A stretch of DNA of 64,000 nt from Streptomyces subrutilus (GTDB lineage Bacteria > Actinomycetota > Actinomycetes > Streptomycetales > Streptomycetaceae): positions 2,914,001 through 2,978,000 of the forward strand of contig NZ_CP023701.1 of the NCBI RefSeq assembly GCF_008704535.1, written 5' to 3'. The position numbers and the translations under genes are program-made. Below the pieces are notes generated by a model that ran no database searches, had not been told where the DNA came from, and was given only the letters and a program-made list of their open reading frames with translations. Positions within the stretch are counted from its first letter, which is position 1. Each line of letters begins with the position of its first letter. Shown here piece by piece: positions 35,569 through 44,472 of the stretch.

Positions 35569-36495
35569 TCAGCGTCTGGAACGGGCGGTGCTCGCCGGGC
35601 CGGCCTGCGGCGGCGGTGCGGTGAGCGGGGCGGCGCAGAAGCCGCACCGGTCGCCGATGAGTTCGAGGCCGCACCAGCGGCACTCCTCGCGGCGGACCGA
35701 GGCGACCAGTTGGTAGAGGACGGAGACGTCGGGGATGCCGGCGGCGAACTCGACCAGTTTGGGGGTGCCCCACCAGCCCGCCGAGTCGGCCGGCAGCGGG
35801 TTCTCCAGGACGCCCTGCACCTGCCAGGCGGGGGCCAGTTCGGCGGCGACCCAGTCGGAGGCGAGCTGGCCGCGGGCGAAGGTGAGGTGGGTGGCGAACT
35901 CGGGGCCGGGCGGCAGGTCGCCCGGGGTGCCCGCGCCCTTGGAGTGGCCGCCGCGGGAGCCGGAGCGGCCCCCGCCCGACGCGGTGGCGCCGAGCCGGGC
36001 CAGGTGCGGGGCGGGGTGGGCGAGGACGGCGAACTGGGCGCCGGGGGACCAGGAGCGGGCGTGCGCCTTGAGGCCGACGGGGACCCGGTCGAGCTTGGCC
36101 ACGGAGCCGAGGAGGGCGCCCGCGTAGACGTAGTGGGAGAGCAGCCGGGCGGCGGAGGCGATGACTCCGGGGCTGAAGTCGCAGACGGTGAGCTGACGGA
36201 GCTGACGGACCAGCAGGGCGGTGGCCAGCGGGGGCAGGTCGGTGTCGAGCAGGGCGATCCGGTCGGTTTCCAGGATGGCCCGTACGGTGTGCAGCCGCTG
36301 GACGGTGGTGCGGGGCAGCCAGGACGGCACGACGGCCACGAGGTGGCCGTGGCGCTCCAGCAGGGCGCCGGTCTCGGCGACGGCGTCGTCCAGGCCGAGG
36401 GTCTGGGGCGGGTGGAGCAGCGCGGCCCCGGGCGTGTGCCGGTCGGGGGCCGGGAGCACCAGATCGGCGCTGGTGACAGCGATGGCGGTCGGCAC
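35569..36495 (-). CDS. Hypothetical protein with C-terminal zinc ribbon, first gene of the Tad locus
   Basis: 308 residues from the GTG at 36495 (AGGGGG upstream). I do not recognise the main body, a soluble alpha/beta protein with a His/Ala-rich centre and a Gly/Ser/Arg linker at about residues 190-210. The end holds CRWCGLELIGDRCGFC, a CxxC-x8-CxxC zinc ribbon. It is transcribed toward cpaB with a 48-bp gap and opens the run of minus-strand pilus genes, so it may be an actinobacterial Tad accessory protein. Confidence 0.8.
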   Translation of the reverse strand: MPTAIAVTSADLVLPAPDRHTPGAALLHPPQTLGLDDAVAETGALLERHGHLVAVVPSWLPRTTVQRLHTVRAILETDRIALLDTDLPPLATALLVRQLRQLTVCDFSPGVIASAARLLSHYVYAGALLGSVAKLDRVPVGLKAHARSWSPGAQFAVLAHPAPHLARLGATASGGGRSGSRGGHSKGAGTPGDLPPGPEFATHLTFARGQLASDWVAAELAPAWQVQGVLENPLPADSAGWWGTPKLVEFAAGIPDVSVLYQLVASVRREECRWCGLELIGDRCGFCAAPLTAPPPQAGPASTARSRR

Positions 36496-36867
36496 GCGAA
36501 TCCCCCTGTTCACCCCGTGCTGCGCGGACGTTCCCGCGTCCGTCGCGCGCGCGGGTCCCGCTCGTGGCCCGTGCGCTCGCCCTGCGCGACCGCGAACGAT
36601 CGCCGGGCTTCCCCCTTGCCCCAGCACCATATCCGCGTCACCGCTGGCGGGGCAGGGCCTTGGGGATTCCCGTGGTCGGGCCGCGGGTGACAGGTGGCCG
36701 GATATCCGGACAACAGGGATCGTCGGGCCGTCCGTTTCAAGCCAGTCGGTGCAGACCCTTGACACGAGGATTGGTCTGGACCAACTTGGCTCCGCGGGCC
36801 CTCAGTTGCTCCTCCCCCACCGGGCCCGCACCCGCCCCACCCCATTCCTCCCCCCACCGGAGCCCTC
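36496..36867. other. 372-bp divergent gap between the Tad locus and the chitinase gene
   Basis: The right part carries the chitinase promoter with the DasR-like site (listed separately). The left part must hold the promoter for the pilus locus, which I cannot pinpoint. No gene is supported in it. The last 45 bases before the chitinase start are C-rich and lack a strong Shine-Dalgarno sequence. Confidence 0.5.
36759..36787 (+). promoter_or_regulatory. Chitinase promoter with DasR-responsive element (dre)
   Basis: A perfect -35 hexamer, TTGACA, stands at 36759-36764. Immediately after it is TTGGTCTGGACCAA at 36771-36784, a palindrome broken only at the central two bases. It fits the dre consensus (TGGTCTAGACCA) recognised by DasR, the GlcNAc-responsive GntR repressor of Streptomyces chitin genes. 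It lies between the -35 and -10 positions, where binding would block RNA polymerase. Confidence 0.87.
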
Positions 36868-38568
36868 GTGAACCGCATACGCTCCCTCGCCCTGCTGGGC
36901 GCCGCCACGCTCACCGTGGGCGGCCTGACCGCCCTCGCCACCGGAACCGCGCAAGCCGCGGACATCAACGTCGCCCGCAACGGGGGCTTCGAGTCCGGCC
37001 TCGCCAACTGGACCTGTGCCGGCGGCAGCGGCGCCGTCGTCTCCTCCCCGGTGTACGCCGGGGCCGGCGCGCTGAAGGCCACTCCGGCCGGGTCGGACAA
37101 CGCCCGCTGCAGCCAGACCGTCACGGTCAAGCCGAACTCGACGTACACGCTGAGCACCCAGGTCCAGGGCAGCTACGTCTACCTCGGCGCGACCGGCACC
37201 GGCACCCAGGACGTCTCCACCTGGACCCCCGGCTCGGGCAGCGGCTGGCAGAAGCTCTCCACCACCTTCTCCACCGGCCCGAACACCACCCAGGTCACCG
37301 TGTACACGCACGGCTGGTACGGCCAGCCCGGCTACGTCGTCGACGAGTTCAGCGTCTTCGGCCCGGACGGCGGCGGCGGCACCGACCCGGGTCCGGGCAT
37401 CCCGGGCGCGCCGGCCGGTACGGCCGTTTCCGGACAGAGCGCGAGCGGTCTCACCCTCGCGTGGAACGCGGTGGGCTCGGCCACCGGCTACTACGTCTAC
37501 CAGGACGGGGTCCGCGTCCGCACCGTGACCGCCCCCAGCGCCCAGATCACCGGCCTGGCCGCCGGCACCTCGTACGCCTTCCAGGTGAGCGCCTACAACG
37601 CGGCGGGCGAGGGCCCGAAGTCGGCCCCGGTCACCGGCACCACCACGGGCGGCGACGGCCCGGGCCCCGGCCCGAACCCCGCGGTGCCCAAGCACGCGCT
37701 GACCGGCTACTGGCAGAACTTCAACAACGGCGCGACCGTCCAGAAGATCTCCGACGTCTCGGCGCAGTACGACATCATCGCCGTCTCCTTCGCCGACGCC
37801 ACGACCACGCCCGGCGCCATCACCTTCAACCTGGACTCGGCCGGCCTGAACGGCTACACCGTCGCCCAGTTCAAGGCGGACATCGCCGCGAAGAAGGCGG
37901 CCGGGAAGTCGGTCATCCTCTCGATCGGCGGCGAGAAGGGCACCATCTCGGTCAACGACTCGGCCTCCGCGACCAACCTGGCGAACTCGGCCTGGGCACT
38001 GATGCAGGAGTACGGCTTCACCGGCATCGACATCGACCTGGAGAACGGGCTCAACCCGACCTACATGACGCAGGCGCTGCGCTCGCTGTCGCAGAAGGCC
38101 GGCCCCTCGCTCGTGCTCACCATGGCCCCGCAGACCATCGACATGCAGTCGACGCAGGGCGGCTACTTCAAGACGGCGCTGAACGTGAAGGACATCCTCA
38201 CGGTCGTCAACATGCAGTACTACAACAGCGGCGCGATGAACGGCTGCGACGGCAAGGTCTACTCCCAGGGTTCGGTCGACTTCCTCACCGCGCTCGCCTG
38301 CATCCAGCTGGAGGGCGGGCTCGACCCCTCCCAGGTGGGCATCGGCGTCCCGGCCTCGCCGAGCGGCGCGGGCAGCGGCTACGTCTCCCCGACCGTCGTG
38401 AACAACGCCCTGGACTGCCTGGCCCGGGGCACGAACTGCGGGTCGTTCAAGCCGTCGAAGACCTACCCGGGGCTGCGCGGCGCGATGACCTGGTCCACCA
38501 ACTGGGACGCCAAGGCCGGGAGCGCCTGGTCCAACGCGGTGGGTCCCAAGGTCCACGCCCTGCCGTAG
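36868..38568 (+). CDS. Secreted GH18 chitinase with N-terminal carbohydrate-binding and FnIII modules
   Basis: 566 residues. The signal peptide ends at GTAQA-AD (about residue 31). A CBM4/9-like beta module (residues 32-168, NVARNGGFESGLANWTC) is followed by a Gly/Pro linker and a fibronectin type III domain (about 178-262). A second linker leads to the GH18 barrel from about residue 275 (ALTGYWQNFNNG). The catalytic strand reads FTGIDIDLEN with Asp388, Asp390 and acid/base Glu392; the first Asp of the DxxDxDxE motif is Thr385. The enzyme would cut chitin outside the cell. Start is GTG at 36868. Confidence 0.95.
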   Translation: MNRIRSLALLGAATLTVGGLTALATGTAQAADINVARNGGFESGLANWTCAGGSGAVVSSPVYAGAGALKATPAGSDNARCSQTVTVKPNSTYTLSTQVQGSYVYLGATGTGTQDVSTWTPGSGSGWQKLSTTFSTGPNTTQVTVYTHGWYGQPGYVVDEFSVFGPDGGGGTDPGPGIPGAPAGTAVSGQSASGLTLAWNAVGSATGYYVYQDGVRVRTVTAPSAQITGLAAGTSYAFQVSAYNAAGEGPKSAPVTGTTTGGDGPGPGPNPAVPKHALTGYWQNFNNGATVQKISDVSAQYDIIAVSFADATTTPGAITFNLDSAGLNGYTVAQFKADIAAKKAAGKSVILSIGGEKGTISVNDSASATNLANSAWALMQEYGFTGIDIDLENGLNPTYMTQALRSLSQKAGPSLVLTMAPQTIDMQSTQGGYFKTALNVKDILTVVNMQYYNSGAMNGCDGKVYSQGSVDFLTALACIQLEGGLDPSQVGIGVPASPSGAGSGYVSPTVVNNALDCLARGTNCGSFKPSKTYPGLRGAMTWSTNWDAKAGSAWSNAVGPKVHALP

Positions 38569-38694
38569 GCGGTAGGTGTGGGGGTGGCCGGTTCGGGCCG
38601 CCGGACGCGAGGGCGTTCTTGACCCGGACATGCCAGCAGAGGACGCTGTGCGCGTCCGCACGGCTACCCCCACACTCCCCACCCAGGAGAACGC

Positions 38695-40029
38695 ATGCGG
38701 CTCCACACCCGCCGGAGGGCCGCCGTCACGGCGGCCCTGCTGGCGCTCGCGCTCGGCGCACCCGCCTACGGCATGAGCGCCACGGCGTCCCCACCGCCCA
38801 CCCCGTCCACCGCCACCCGGGACGAGGCGGTCACCCAGTACGAGATCCACGGCCCGTCCACGCCCGCCGACCGGACCGCCCTGCTGCGCACCGGGGTCTC
38901 GATCGACGAGGCGGACGAGCACGCGGTCGTCGTCAGCGCCGACCCGGACCAGGCCGAGGCGCTGCGCAGGAGCGGCTACCGGCTCACCCCCCTGCCCGGG
39001 CCGCCCGACCGCTCGCTGCCGGGGATCGCGGCCGGCACGATGGACTTCCCGTCGGCGGACTCGCGCTACCACAACTACGCCGAGGCCACCGCGGAGATCG
39101 ACCAGCGCATCGCCCAGTACCCGTCGATCATGAGCAAGCGGGTCATCGGCAAGTCCTACGAGGGCCGCGACCTCTTCGCCATCAAGATCAGCGACAACGT
39201 CGGGACCGACGAGGCCGAGCCCGAGGTGCTCTTCACCGCGCACCAGCACGCCCGCGAGCACCTGACCGTCGAGATGGCCCTGTACCTGCTCAAGGAGCTC
39301 GGCTCGAAGTACGGCTCCGAGTCGCGGGTGACCAACGCGGTCGACGGCCGCGAGATCTGGATCATCCCGGACCTGAACCCGGACGGCGGCGAGTACGACA
39401 TCGCCTCCGGCTCCTACCGGTCCTGGCGCAAGAACCGCCAGCCCAACGCCGGCTCCTCGTACGTCGGCACCGACCTGAACCGGAACTGGGACTACAAGTG
39501 GGGCTGCTGCGGCGGCTCCAGCACCAGCAAGAGCTCCGAGACCTACCGGGGCGCCTCCGCCGCGTCCGCGCCCGAGGTGAAGGTGGTCTCCGACTTCGTC
39601 CGCAGCCGGGTGGTCGGCGGCAAGCAGCAGATCAAGGCGTCCATCGACTTCCACACCTACAGCCAGCTGGTGCTCTGGCCCTTCGGCTGGACGTACAACG
39701 ACACCGCTCCCGGTCTGACCGCCGACGACCTCGCCGTGTTCAAGAAGATCGGCACGAGCATGGCCGCGAGCAACGGCTACACGCCGGAGCAGTCGAGCGA
39801 CCTGTACATCACGGACGGGACGATCGACGACTGGCTGTGGGGCAGCCAGAAGGTCTTCGCGTACACCTTCGAGATGTACCCCTCCAGCGCGGGCGCGGGC
39901 GGTTTCTACCCGCCCGACGAGGTGATCGACCGCGAGACCTCCCGCAACAAGGAGGCCGTGCTCCAGCTGCTGGAGAACGCGGACTGCATGTACCGCTCGA
40001 TCGGCAAGGAGGCGCAGTACTGCGCCTAG
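38695..40029 (+). CDS. Secreted M14 zinc carboxypeptidase
   Basis: 444 residues with a signal peptide (about residues 1-30), a propeptide (about 40-115) and an M14 catalytic domain. Zinc ligands are His185 and Glu188 in HQHAREH and His320 in SIDFHTYS. The catalytic Glu393 lies in YTFEMYP. The [13 protein letters not shown] loop is diagnostic for M14. It resembles Streptomyces carboxypeptidase T-like enzymes that trim peptides in the medium. ATG at 38695 has CAGGAGA upstream. Confidence 0.94.
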   Translation: MRLHTRRRAAVTAALLALALGAPAYGMSATASPPPTPSTATRDEAVTQYEIHGPSTPADRTALLRTGVSIDEADEHAVVVSADPDQAEALRRSGYRLTPLPGPPDRSLPGIAAGTMDFPSADSRYHNYAEATAEIDQRIAQYPSIMSKRVIGKSYEGRDLFAIKISDNVGTDEAEPEVLFTAHQHAREHLTVEMALYLLKELGSKYGSESRVTNAVDGREIWIIPDLNPDGGEYDIASGSYRSWRKNRQPNAGSSYVGTDLNRNWDYKWGCCGGSSTSKSSETYRGASAASAPEVKVVSDFVRSRVVGGKQQIKASIDFHTYSQLVLWPFGWTYNDTAPGLTADDLAVFKKIGTSMAASNGYTPEQSSDLYITDGTIDDWLWGSQKVFAYTFEMYPSSAGAGGFYPPDEVIDRETSRNKEAVLQLLENADCMYRSIGKEAQYCA

Positions 40030-40042
40030 GCCGCGCACGCCG

Positions 40043-40077
40043 CCGGGGGCGCCCCACCGCCAGGGGGGCGCCCCCGG
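40043..40077. terminator. Hairpin terminator between the M14 carboxypeptidase and ridA genes
   Basis: Perfect 13-bp stem (40043-40055 with 40065-40077) and a 9-base loop, 14 bases after the carboxypeptidase stop and between convergent genes. Confidence 0.85.
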
Positions 40078-40113
40078 CCCGTCGCGTACCGGGCCCGTCG
40101 CGGGCCGCCGGGT

Positions 40114-40524
40114 TCAGCCCAGGACGGCCAGCGCGTCGATCTCGATCAGCAGCCCGGCCGGCAGGCCCACGTAGACCGTGGTGCGGGCGGCGGGGGCCTC
40201 CTTCAGGCCCTGCTCGTCGAAGTAGGCGTTGTACAGCTCGTTCATCTCGGCGAAGTGGCCGGTGTCCGTCAGGTAGACGCGGATCATCAGCACGTCGTCC
40301 CAGCCCGCCCCGCCCGCCTCCAGGACCGAGCGGACGTTCTCCAGCGTCTGCAGGGTCTGCTCGCGCAGCGTGGGCCCGGCCGGGGTCGGCGCCTGCCCCT
40401 CCACGTGCGGGAGGAAGCCGACCTGGCCGGCGACCTGGAGGATGTTGCCCTTGCGCACGCCGTGCGAGAAGCGGGCGGGCGGGGTGGTGTGGGTGGCGGG
40501 GGTGACGGCGGTCTTCTCGGTCAT
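40114..40524 (-). CDS. RidA-family reactive enamine/imine deaminase
   Basis: 136 residues with the YjgF/YER057c/UK114 fold: FSHGVRKGNILQVAGQVGF, LEAGGAGWDDVLMIRVYLTD, ARTTVYVGLPAGLLIEIDALA. The conserved arginine in ARTTVYV is present, as in deaminating RidA proteins. RidA hydrolyses 2-aminoacrylate and related enamines released by PLP-dependent dehydratases. It sits 9 bp after the iclR gene on the same strand and beside a D-amino-acid deaminase gene, which fits that clean-up role. Confidence 0.9.
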   Translation of the reverse strand: MTEKTAVTPATHTTPPARFSHGVRKGNILQVAGQVGFLPHVEGQAPTPAGPTLREQTLQTLENVRSVLEAGGAGWDDVLMIRVYLTDTGHFAEMNELYNAYFDEQGLKEAPAARTTVYVGLPAGLLIEIDALAVLG

Positions 40525-40533
40525 GGAGCGTCC

Positions 40534-41292
40534 TTACTCTGCGGGGCCGGTGCCGGAGCCTGAGTACTCGCGGCTGATGGTGTCGGCGGTACGGAGGACC
40601 AGGGGCAGCAGTTCGAGGAGCCCCTCGGCGGCGACGACCACACCGGGCGCGGAGACCGACAGCGCGGCGACGACCCGCCCGCCCGGCCCGTGCACGGGCG
40701 CGCCCAGGCAGTTGATGGCCTCCTCGTGGCCCCCGAGGTCGGTGGCCCAGCCCTGTTCCCGTACGAGGTCCAGTTCGCGCAGGAAGGCCTGCGCGTCGGG
40801 GGTGGAGCGGGCGGTGTAGCGGGGGTACTCGATCCGGTGGGCCAGGGCCCGGCGCTCGGCCTCGGGGAGGTCGGCGAGGAGCAGCTTGGCCACGGCGGCG
40901 ACGGTGAGGGCGACGGGCTTGCCGATGCGCGAGTACATCCGGACCGGGTAGCGGCTGTCGACCTTGTCGATGTAGACCACCTCGTCGTCCTGGTGCAGGG
41001 CGAGGTGGACGGTGTGCCCGGTGGCCCGGTTCAGCTCGACCAGGTGGGGGTGGGCGATCTCGCGGACGTCCACGTTCTCGATGGCCTCGGCGGCGAGCGC
41101 GAAGAGCTGGGCGCCGAGGCGGTAGCGCCCGTCGGGCTGGCGGTAGACGAAGCCGCCCTCGTGCAGGGTGCGCAGCAGCCGCAGCGCGGTGCTCTTGTGC
41201 ACGGACAGGGCCTCGGCCACCGTGCCCAGCCCCGCGGGGCCGCGGGCGAGCAGGGGCAGGATCGCCAGTGCCCGTTCCACCGACTGGCTCAT
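40534..41292 (-). CDS. IclR-family regulator of the D-amino-acid unit
   Basis: 252 residues. The winged HTH is SVERALAILPLLARGPAGLGTVAEALSVHKSTALRLLRTLHEGGFV. The IclR effector domain follows (VDVREIAHPHLVELNRATGHTVHLALHQDDEVVYIDKV through GWATDLGGHEEAINCLGAPVHG). ATG at 41292 has GGGAG upstream. It is divergent from the deaminase gene and probably controls both directions through the inverted repeat at 41445. Confidence 0.93.
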   Translation of the reverse strand: MSQSVERALAILPLLARGPAGLGTVAEALSVHKSTALRLLRTLHEGGFVYRQPDGRYRLGAQLFALAAEAIENVDVREIAHPHLVELNRATGHTVHLALHQDDEVVYIDKVDSRYPVRMYSRIGKPVALTVAAVAKLLLADLPEAERRALAHRIEYPRYTARSTPDAQAFLRELDLVREQGWATDLGGHEEAINCLGAPVHGPGGRVVAALSVSAPGVVVAAEGLLELLPLVLRTADTISREYSGSGTGPAE

Positions 41293-41399
41293 CCGGTCTC
41301 CCTGGGTGTCGTCCTGCGTGCGGTCGTCGGGTGCGTTTCGCCGGGTGCGGTGGCCGTATCCGGTCGCCGTGTGCGGGGCCCCGGCCGGGCGGCCGGACG

Positions 41400-41460
41400 T
41401 TGACCCGTCGTCATGCGGGATGTTAGACAGCATGCAGCGGTATCCGCAACGACAGTTGCG
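41400..41460 (+). promoter_or_regulatory. Promoter and candidate IclR operator of the D-amino-acid catabolic genes
   Basis: TTGACC at 41400-41405 and TTAGAC at 41423-41428 are separated by 17 bases, a good vegetative promoter reading toward the deaminase. CGCAAC-GACA-GTTGCG at 41445-41460 is a perfect inverted repeat just downstream of the predicted transcription start, a natural repressor position for the divergent IclR protein. Confidence 0.72.
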
Positions 41461-41491
41461 TCCGATGCAACACGACCCGGGAGGCATCCGC

Positions 41492-42778
41492 ATGGCCAGC
41501 GCCAGCGACCCCGTCAAGGACCTCGCCGACGAGCCGGTGGACCACCGGTTCAAGGGCCTGCCCCCGGACGCCCAGGCCGCGGGCCTCACCGTGGGCGCGC
41601 TCGCCGCGCAGCGCCGCGACCTGTACTCGGGCGGTTTCACCACCCCGGTCCTGACCCTCGACGCCGGGGCGCTGGAGCACAACCTCGCCGCGCTCGGCGC
41701 CTACGCGGCGCGGCACGGCCTGGCCTTCGCGCCCCACGGCAAGACCTGCATGTCCCCGCAGCTCTTCCGCCGCCAGCTGGAGCACGGCGCCTGGGGCATC
41801 ACCGCGGCCGTCCCGCACCAGGCCCGCGTCTACCGCGCCTTCGGCATCGGGCGGATCTTCCTCGCCAACGAGCTCGTCGACCCGGCCGCGCTGCGCTGGG
41901 TCGCCGCCGAGCTCGCCGCCGACCCCGGCTTCCGCTTCGTCTGCTACGTCGACTCGGTGCGCGGGGTCCGGCTGATGGACCGCGCGCTGCGGGACCAGCC
42001 GGCCGTGGTCGACGTGGTCGTGGAGCTCGGCGCGGGCGAGGGGGCCCGTACCGGCGCCCGGACCGAGGAGGAGTGCCGCGCCGTCGCCGACGCGGTGGCG
42101 GCCGCCGGCACCCTGCGGCTCGTCGGCGTCGCCGGCTACGAGGCCGAGGTCCCGGACGCCGACACCGCCTCCGTCACCGCCTACCTGCGCCGCCTCACCG
42201 GGCTGGCGGCCGAGTTCGACGCCGCCGGCCGCTTCCCGGCCGGCCTCGACGAGATCGTGGTCAGCGCCGGCGGCTCGGCCTGGTTCGACGCCGTCGCCGA
42301 GGTCTTCGCCGAGCTCCCCGAGCTCTCCCGGCCCGCCCTGCGGCTGCTGCGCTCCGGCGCCTACGTCTCGCACGACCACGGCTGGTACACCCGGCTGACC
42401 CCCTTCAACCGGCATCCGGACGAGGGCGGCCTGCGGCCCGCGTTCCGGCTGTGGACGCAGGTGGTCTCCCGGCCCTCCCCCACCCAGGCCTTCGTCAACG
42501 CGGGCAAGCGCGACGCCGCCTACGACCTGGGCCTGCCCGAGGCCGAGCTGGTCCGCGACGCCCTCGACGGCACCGAGCGGCCCGCCACCGGGGTCCGCGT
42601 GGTCAAGCTGTCCGACCAGCACGCCTGGCTGGAGACCGACGGGGCCGGCGACCTGGACGTGGGCGACTGGGTGGCCCTGGGCATGTCCCACCCGTGCACG
42701 ATCTTCGAGAAGTGGCCGCTGATCCCGGTGGTGGAGGCGGACGGCGCCGTCACCGACTACGTCCGCACCTTCTTCTAA
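41492..42778 (+). CDS. PLP-dependent D-amino-acid deaminase (D-serine dehydratase/D-threonine aldolase fold)
   Basis: 428 residues of the alanine-racemase-like fold type III. The PLP lysine is Lys84 in [13 protein letters not shown]. The C-terminal beta domain shows metal-site residues in [10 protein letters not shown] and SHPCTIF, as in eukaryote-type D-serine dehydratase and D-threonine aldolase. It would deaminate a D-hydroxy- or related D-amino acid to a keto acid through an enamine. ATG at 41492 has GGGAGG upstream. It is followed after 11 bp by the D-aminoacylase gene. Exact substrate unknown. Confidence 0.88.
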   Translation: MASASDPVKDLADEPVDHRFKGLPPDAQAAGLTVGALAAQRRDLYSGGFTTPVLTLDAGALEHNLAALGAYAARHGLAFAPHGKTCMSPQLFRRQLEHGAWGITAAVPHQARVYRAFGIGRIFLANELVDPAALRWVAAELAADPGFRFVCYVDSVRGVRLMDRALRDQPAVVDVVVELGAGEGARTGARTEEECRAVADAVAAAGTLRLVGVAGYEAEVPDADTASVTAYLRRLTGLAAEFDAAGRFPAGLDEIVVSAGGSAWFDAVAEVFAELPELSRPALRLLRSGAYVSHDHGWYTRLTPFNRHPDEGGLRPAFRLWTQVVSRPSPTQAFVNAGKRDAAYDLGLPEAELVRDALDGTERPATGVRVVKLSDQHAWLETDGAGDLDVGDWVALGMSHPCTIFEKWPLIPVVEADGAVTDYVRTFF

Positions 42779-42789
42779 GCCGCGGCCCG

Positions 42790-44397
42790 ATGGACCTGGT
42801 CATCCGCGGGGCCCGCGTCGTCGACGGCTCGGGCGGGCCCTCGTACACCGCCGACGTCGCCGTCCGCGACGGCCGGATCGCCGAGATCGCCACCCGGATC
42901 GCGGGCGGCGGCCGGCGGGTCCTGGACGCGGGGGGCCTCGCCCTGGCGCCCGGCTTCGTCGACATGCACGCCCACAGCGACCTCGCGCTGCTCCGCGACC
43001 CGGACCACGGCGCGAAGGCCGCCCAGGGCGTGACCCTCGAAGTCCTGGGCCAGGACGGCCTGTCCTACGCGCCCGCCGACGACCACACCCTGACCGCGGT
43101 CCGCTCCGCCATCGCCGGCTGGAACGGGCCGGGGGACGACGTCGACATCGACTGGCGCACCGTCGGCGGCTACCTGGACCGGCTCGACGGCGCCCACGGC
43201 GGCCGGGGCATCGCCGTCAACGCCGCCTACCTCGTGCCCCAGGGCACGGTGCGCGCCCACGCCGTCGGCTGGGACGACCGCCCCGCCACCCCCGCCGAGC
43301 TGGAGCGGATGCGGCGGCTGGTCGCGCAGGGGCTCGCGGAGGGCGCGGTCGGCATGTCCTCCGGGCTGACCTACACCCCCGGCATGTACGCCTCCGGCGC
43401 CGAACTGACCGAGCTGTGCCGGGTGGTGGCCCGCTACGGCGGCTACTACTGCCCGCACCACCGAAGTTACGGCCGCGACGCGCTCGGCGCCTACGCCGAG
43501 ATGATCGCCCTGACCCGGGAGGCCGGCTGCGCGCTGCACCTCGCGCACGCCACCATGAACTTCGGCGAGAACCAGGGCCGGGCCCCCGAACTGCTGGCCC
43601 TCCTCGACCGGGCCCTGGCCGACGGCTGCGACATCACGCTCGACAGCTACCCGTACACCCCCGGCTGCACCACCCTGGCGGCCCTGCTGCCGAGCTGGGC
43701 GAACGAGGGCGGCCCGGAGGCGGTCCTGGCCCGGCTGCGCGACGACGCGACCGCCGAACGCGTCCGCCACGCCCTGGAGGTGGAGGGGGCGGACGGCTGC
43801 CACGGGGTGCCGGTCGACTGGTCGACGATCGAGGTCTCCGGGGTCGGCGACCCCGCCCTCGCGGCGCACGTCGGCACCCGCGTCGACGGCTGGGAGAGCG
43901 CCCGGCGGCTGCTGCTGGCCGACCGGCTCGCGCCGACGATCCTCCAGCACGTGGGCCACGAGGAGAACGTCCGGGCGATCATGCGCCACCGCGTGCACAC
44001 GGGCGGCTCCGACGGCATCCTCCAGGGCGCGAAGCCGCACCCGCGCGCCTACGGCACCTTCCCGCACTACCTCGGCCGCTACGTCCGCGAGCTCGGCGTC
44101 CTGTCCCTGGAGGAGTGCGTCGCGCACCTCTCCGGCCGCCCCGCGGCCCGGCTGCGCCTGCCCGACCGCGGCCTGGTCCGCCCGGGCTTCCGCGCCGACC
44201 TGGTGCTCTTCGACCCGGGGACGGTCGCGGCCGGGTCCACGTACGAGCGGCCGCGCGCGCTGCCGACGGGCATCCCGTACGTCCTGATCGACGGCCGGTT
44301 CGTGATCCGCGACGGGGTGCGCACGGACGTCCTGGCGGGCCGGTCGGTGCGCCGCACCCCGCACGGCGCCGCGGGGCCCCGGCCGCGGGCGCGCTGA
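42790..44397 (+). CDS. N-acyl-D-amino-acid deacylase (D-aminoacylase), amidohydrolase family
   Basis: 535 residues of the urease-like amidohydrolase superfamily. Features are an N-terminal beta domain ([16 protein letters not shown]), metal-binding His60 and His62 in [66 protein letters not shown] and the C-terminal [11 protein letters not shown]. It would release D-amino acids from N-acyl derivatives, feeding the deaminase encoded just upstream. The ATG at 42790 follows the deaminase stop by 11 bp. Confidence 0.93.
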   Translation: MDLVIRGARVVDGSGGPSYTADVAVRDGRIAEIATRIAGGGRRVLDAGGLALAPGFVDMHAHSDLALLRDPDHGAKAAQGVTLEVLGQDGLSYAPADDHTLTAVRSAIAGWNGPGDDVDIDWRTVGGYLDRLDGAHGGRGIAVNAAYLVPQGTVRAHAVGWDDRPATPAELERMRRLVAQGLAEGAVGMSSGLTYTPGMYASGAELTELCRVVARYGGYYCPHHRSYGRDALGAYAEMIALTREAGCALHLAHATMNFGENQGRAPELLALLDRALADGCDITLDSYPYTPGCTTLAALLPSWANEGGPEAVLARLRDDATAERVRHALEVEGADGCHGVPVDWSTIEVSGVGDPALAAHVGTRVDGWESARRLLLADRLAPTILQHVGHEENVRAIMRHRVHTGGSDGILQGAKPHPRAYGTFPHYLGRYVRELGVLSLEECVAHLSGRPAARLRLPDRGLVRPGFRADLVLFDPGTVAAGSTYERPRALPTGIPYVLIDGRFVIRDGVRTDVLAGRSVRRTPHGAAGPRPRAR

Positions 44398-44472
44398 GCG
44401 GCCGGTCCGGAGGCGCGCGGGCGGCCGGTCCGGGGCCGCGGGCGGTCCGGGAGGCGGCCGCGGCTCCGTACG

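Noticed and set aside
36802..40038. Minus-strand open frame of 1078 codons over the chitinase and M14 genes
   Set aside because: Pure shadow of two plus-strand genes with signal peptides, catalytic motifs and correct lengths; the translation is Val/Gly/Arg/Asp-biased nonsense.
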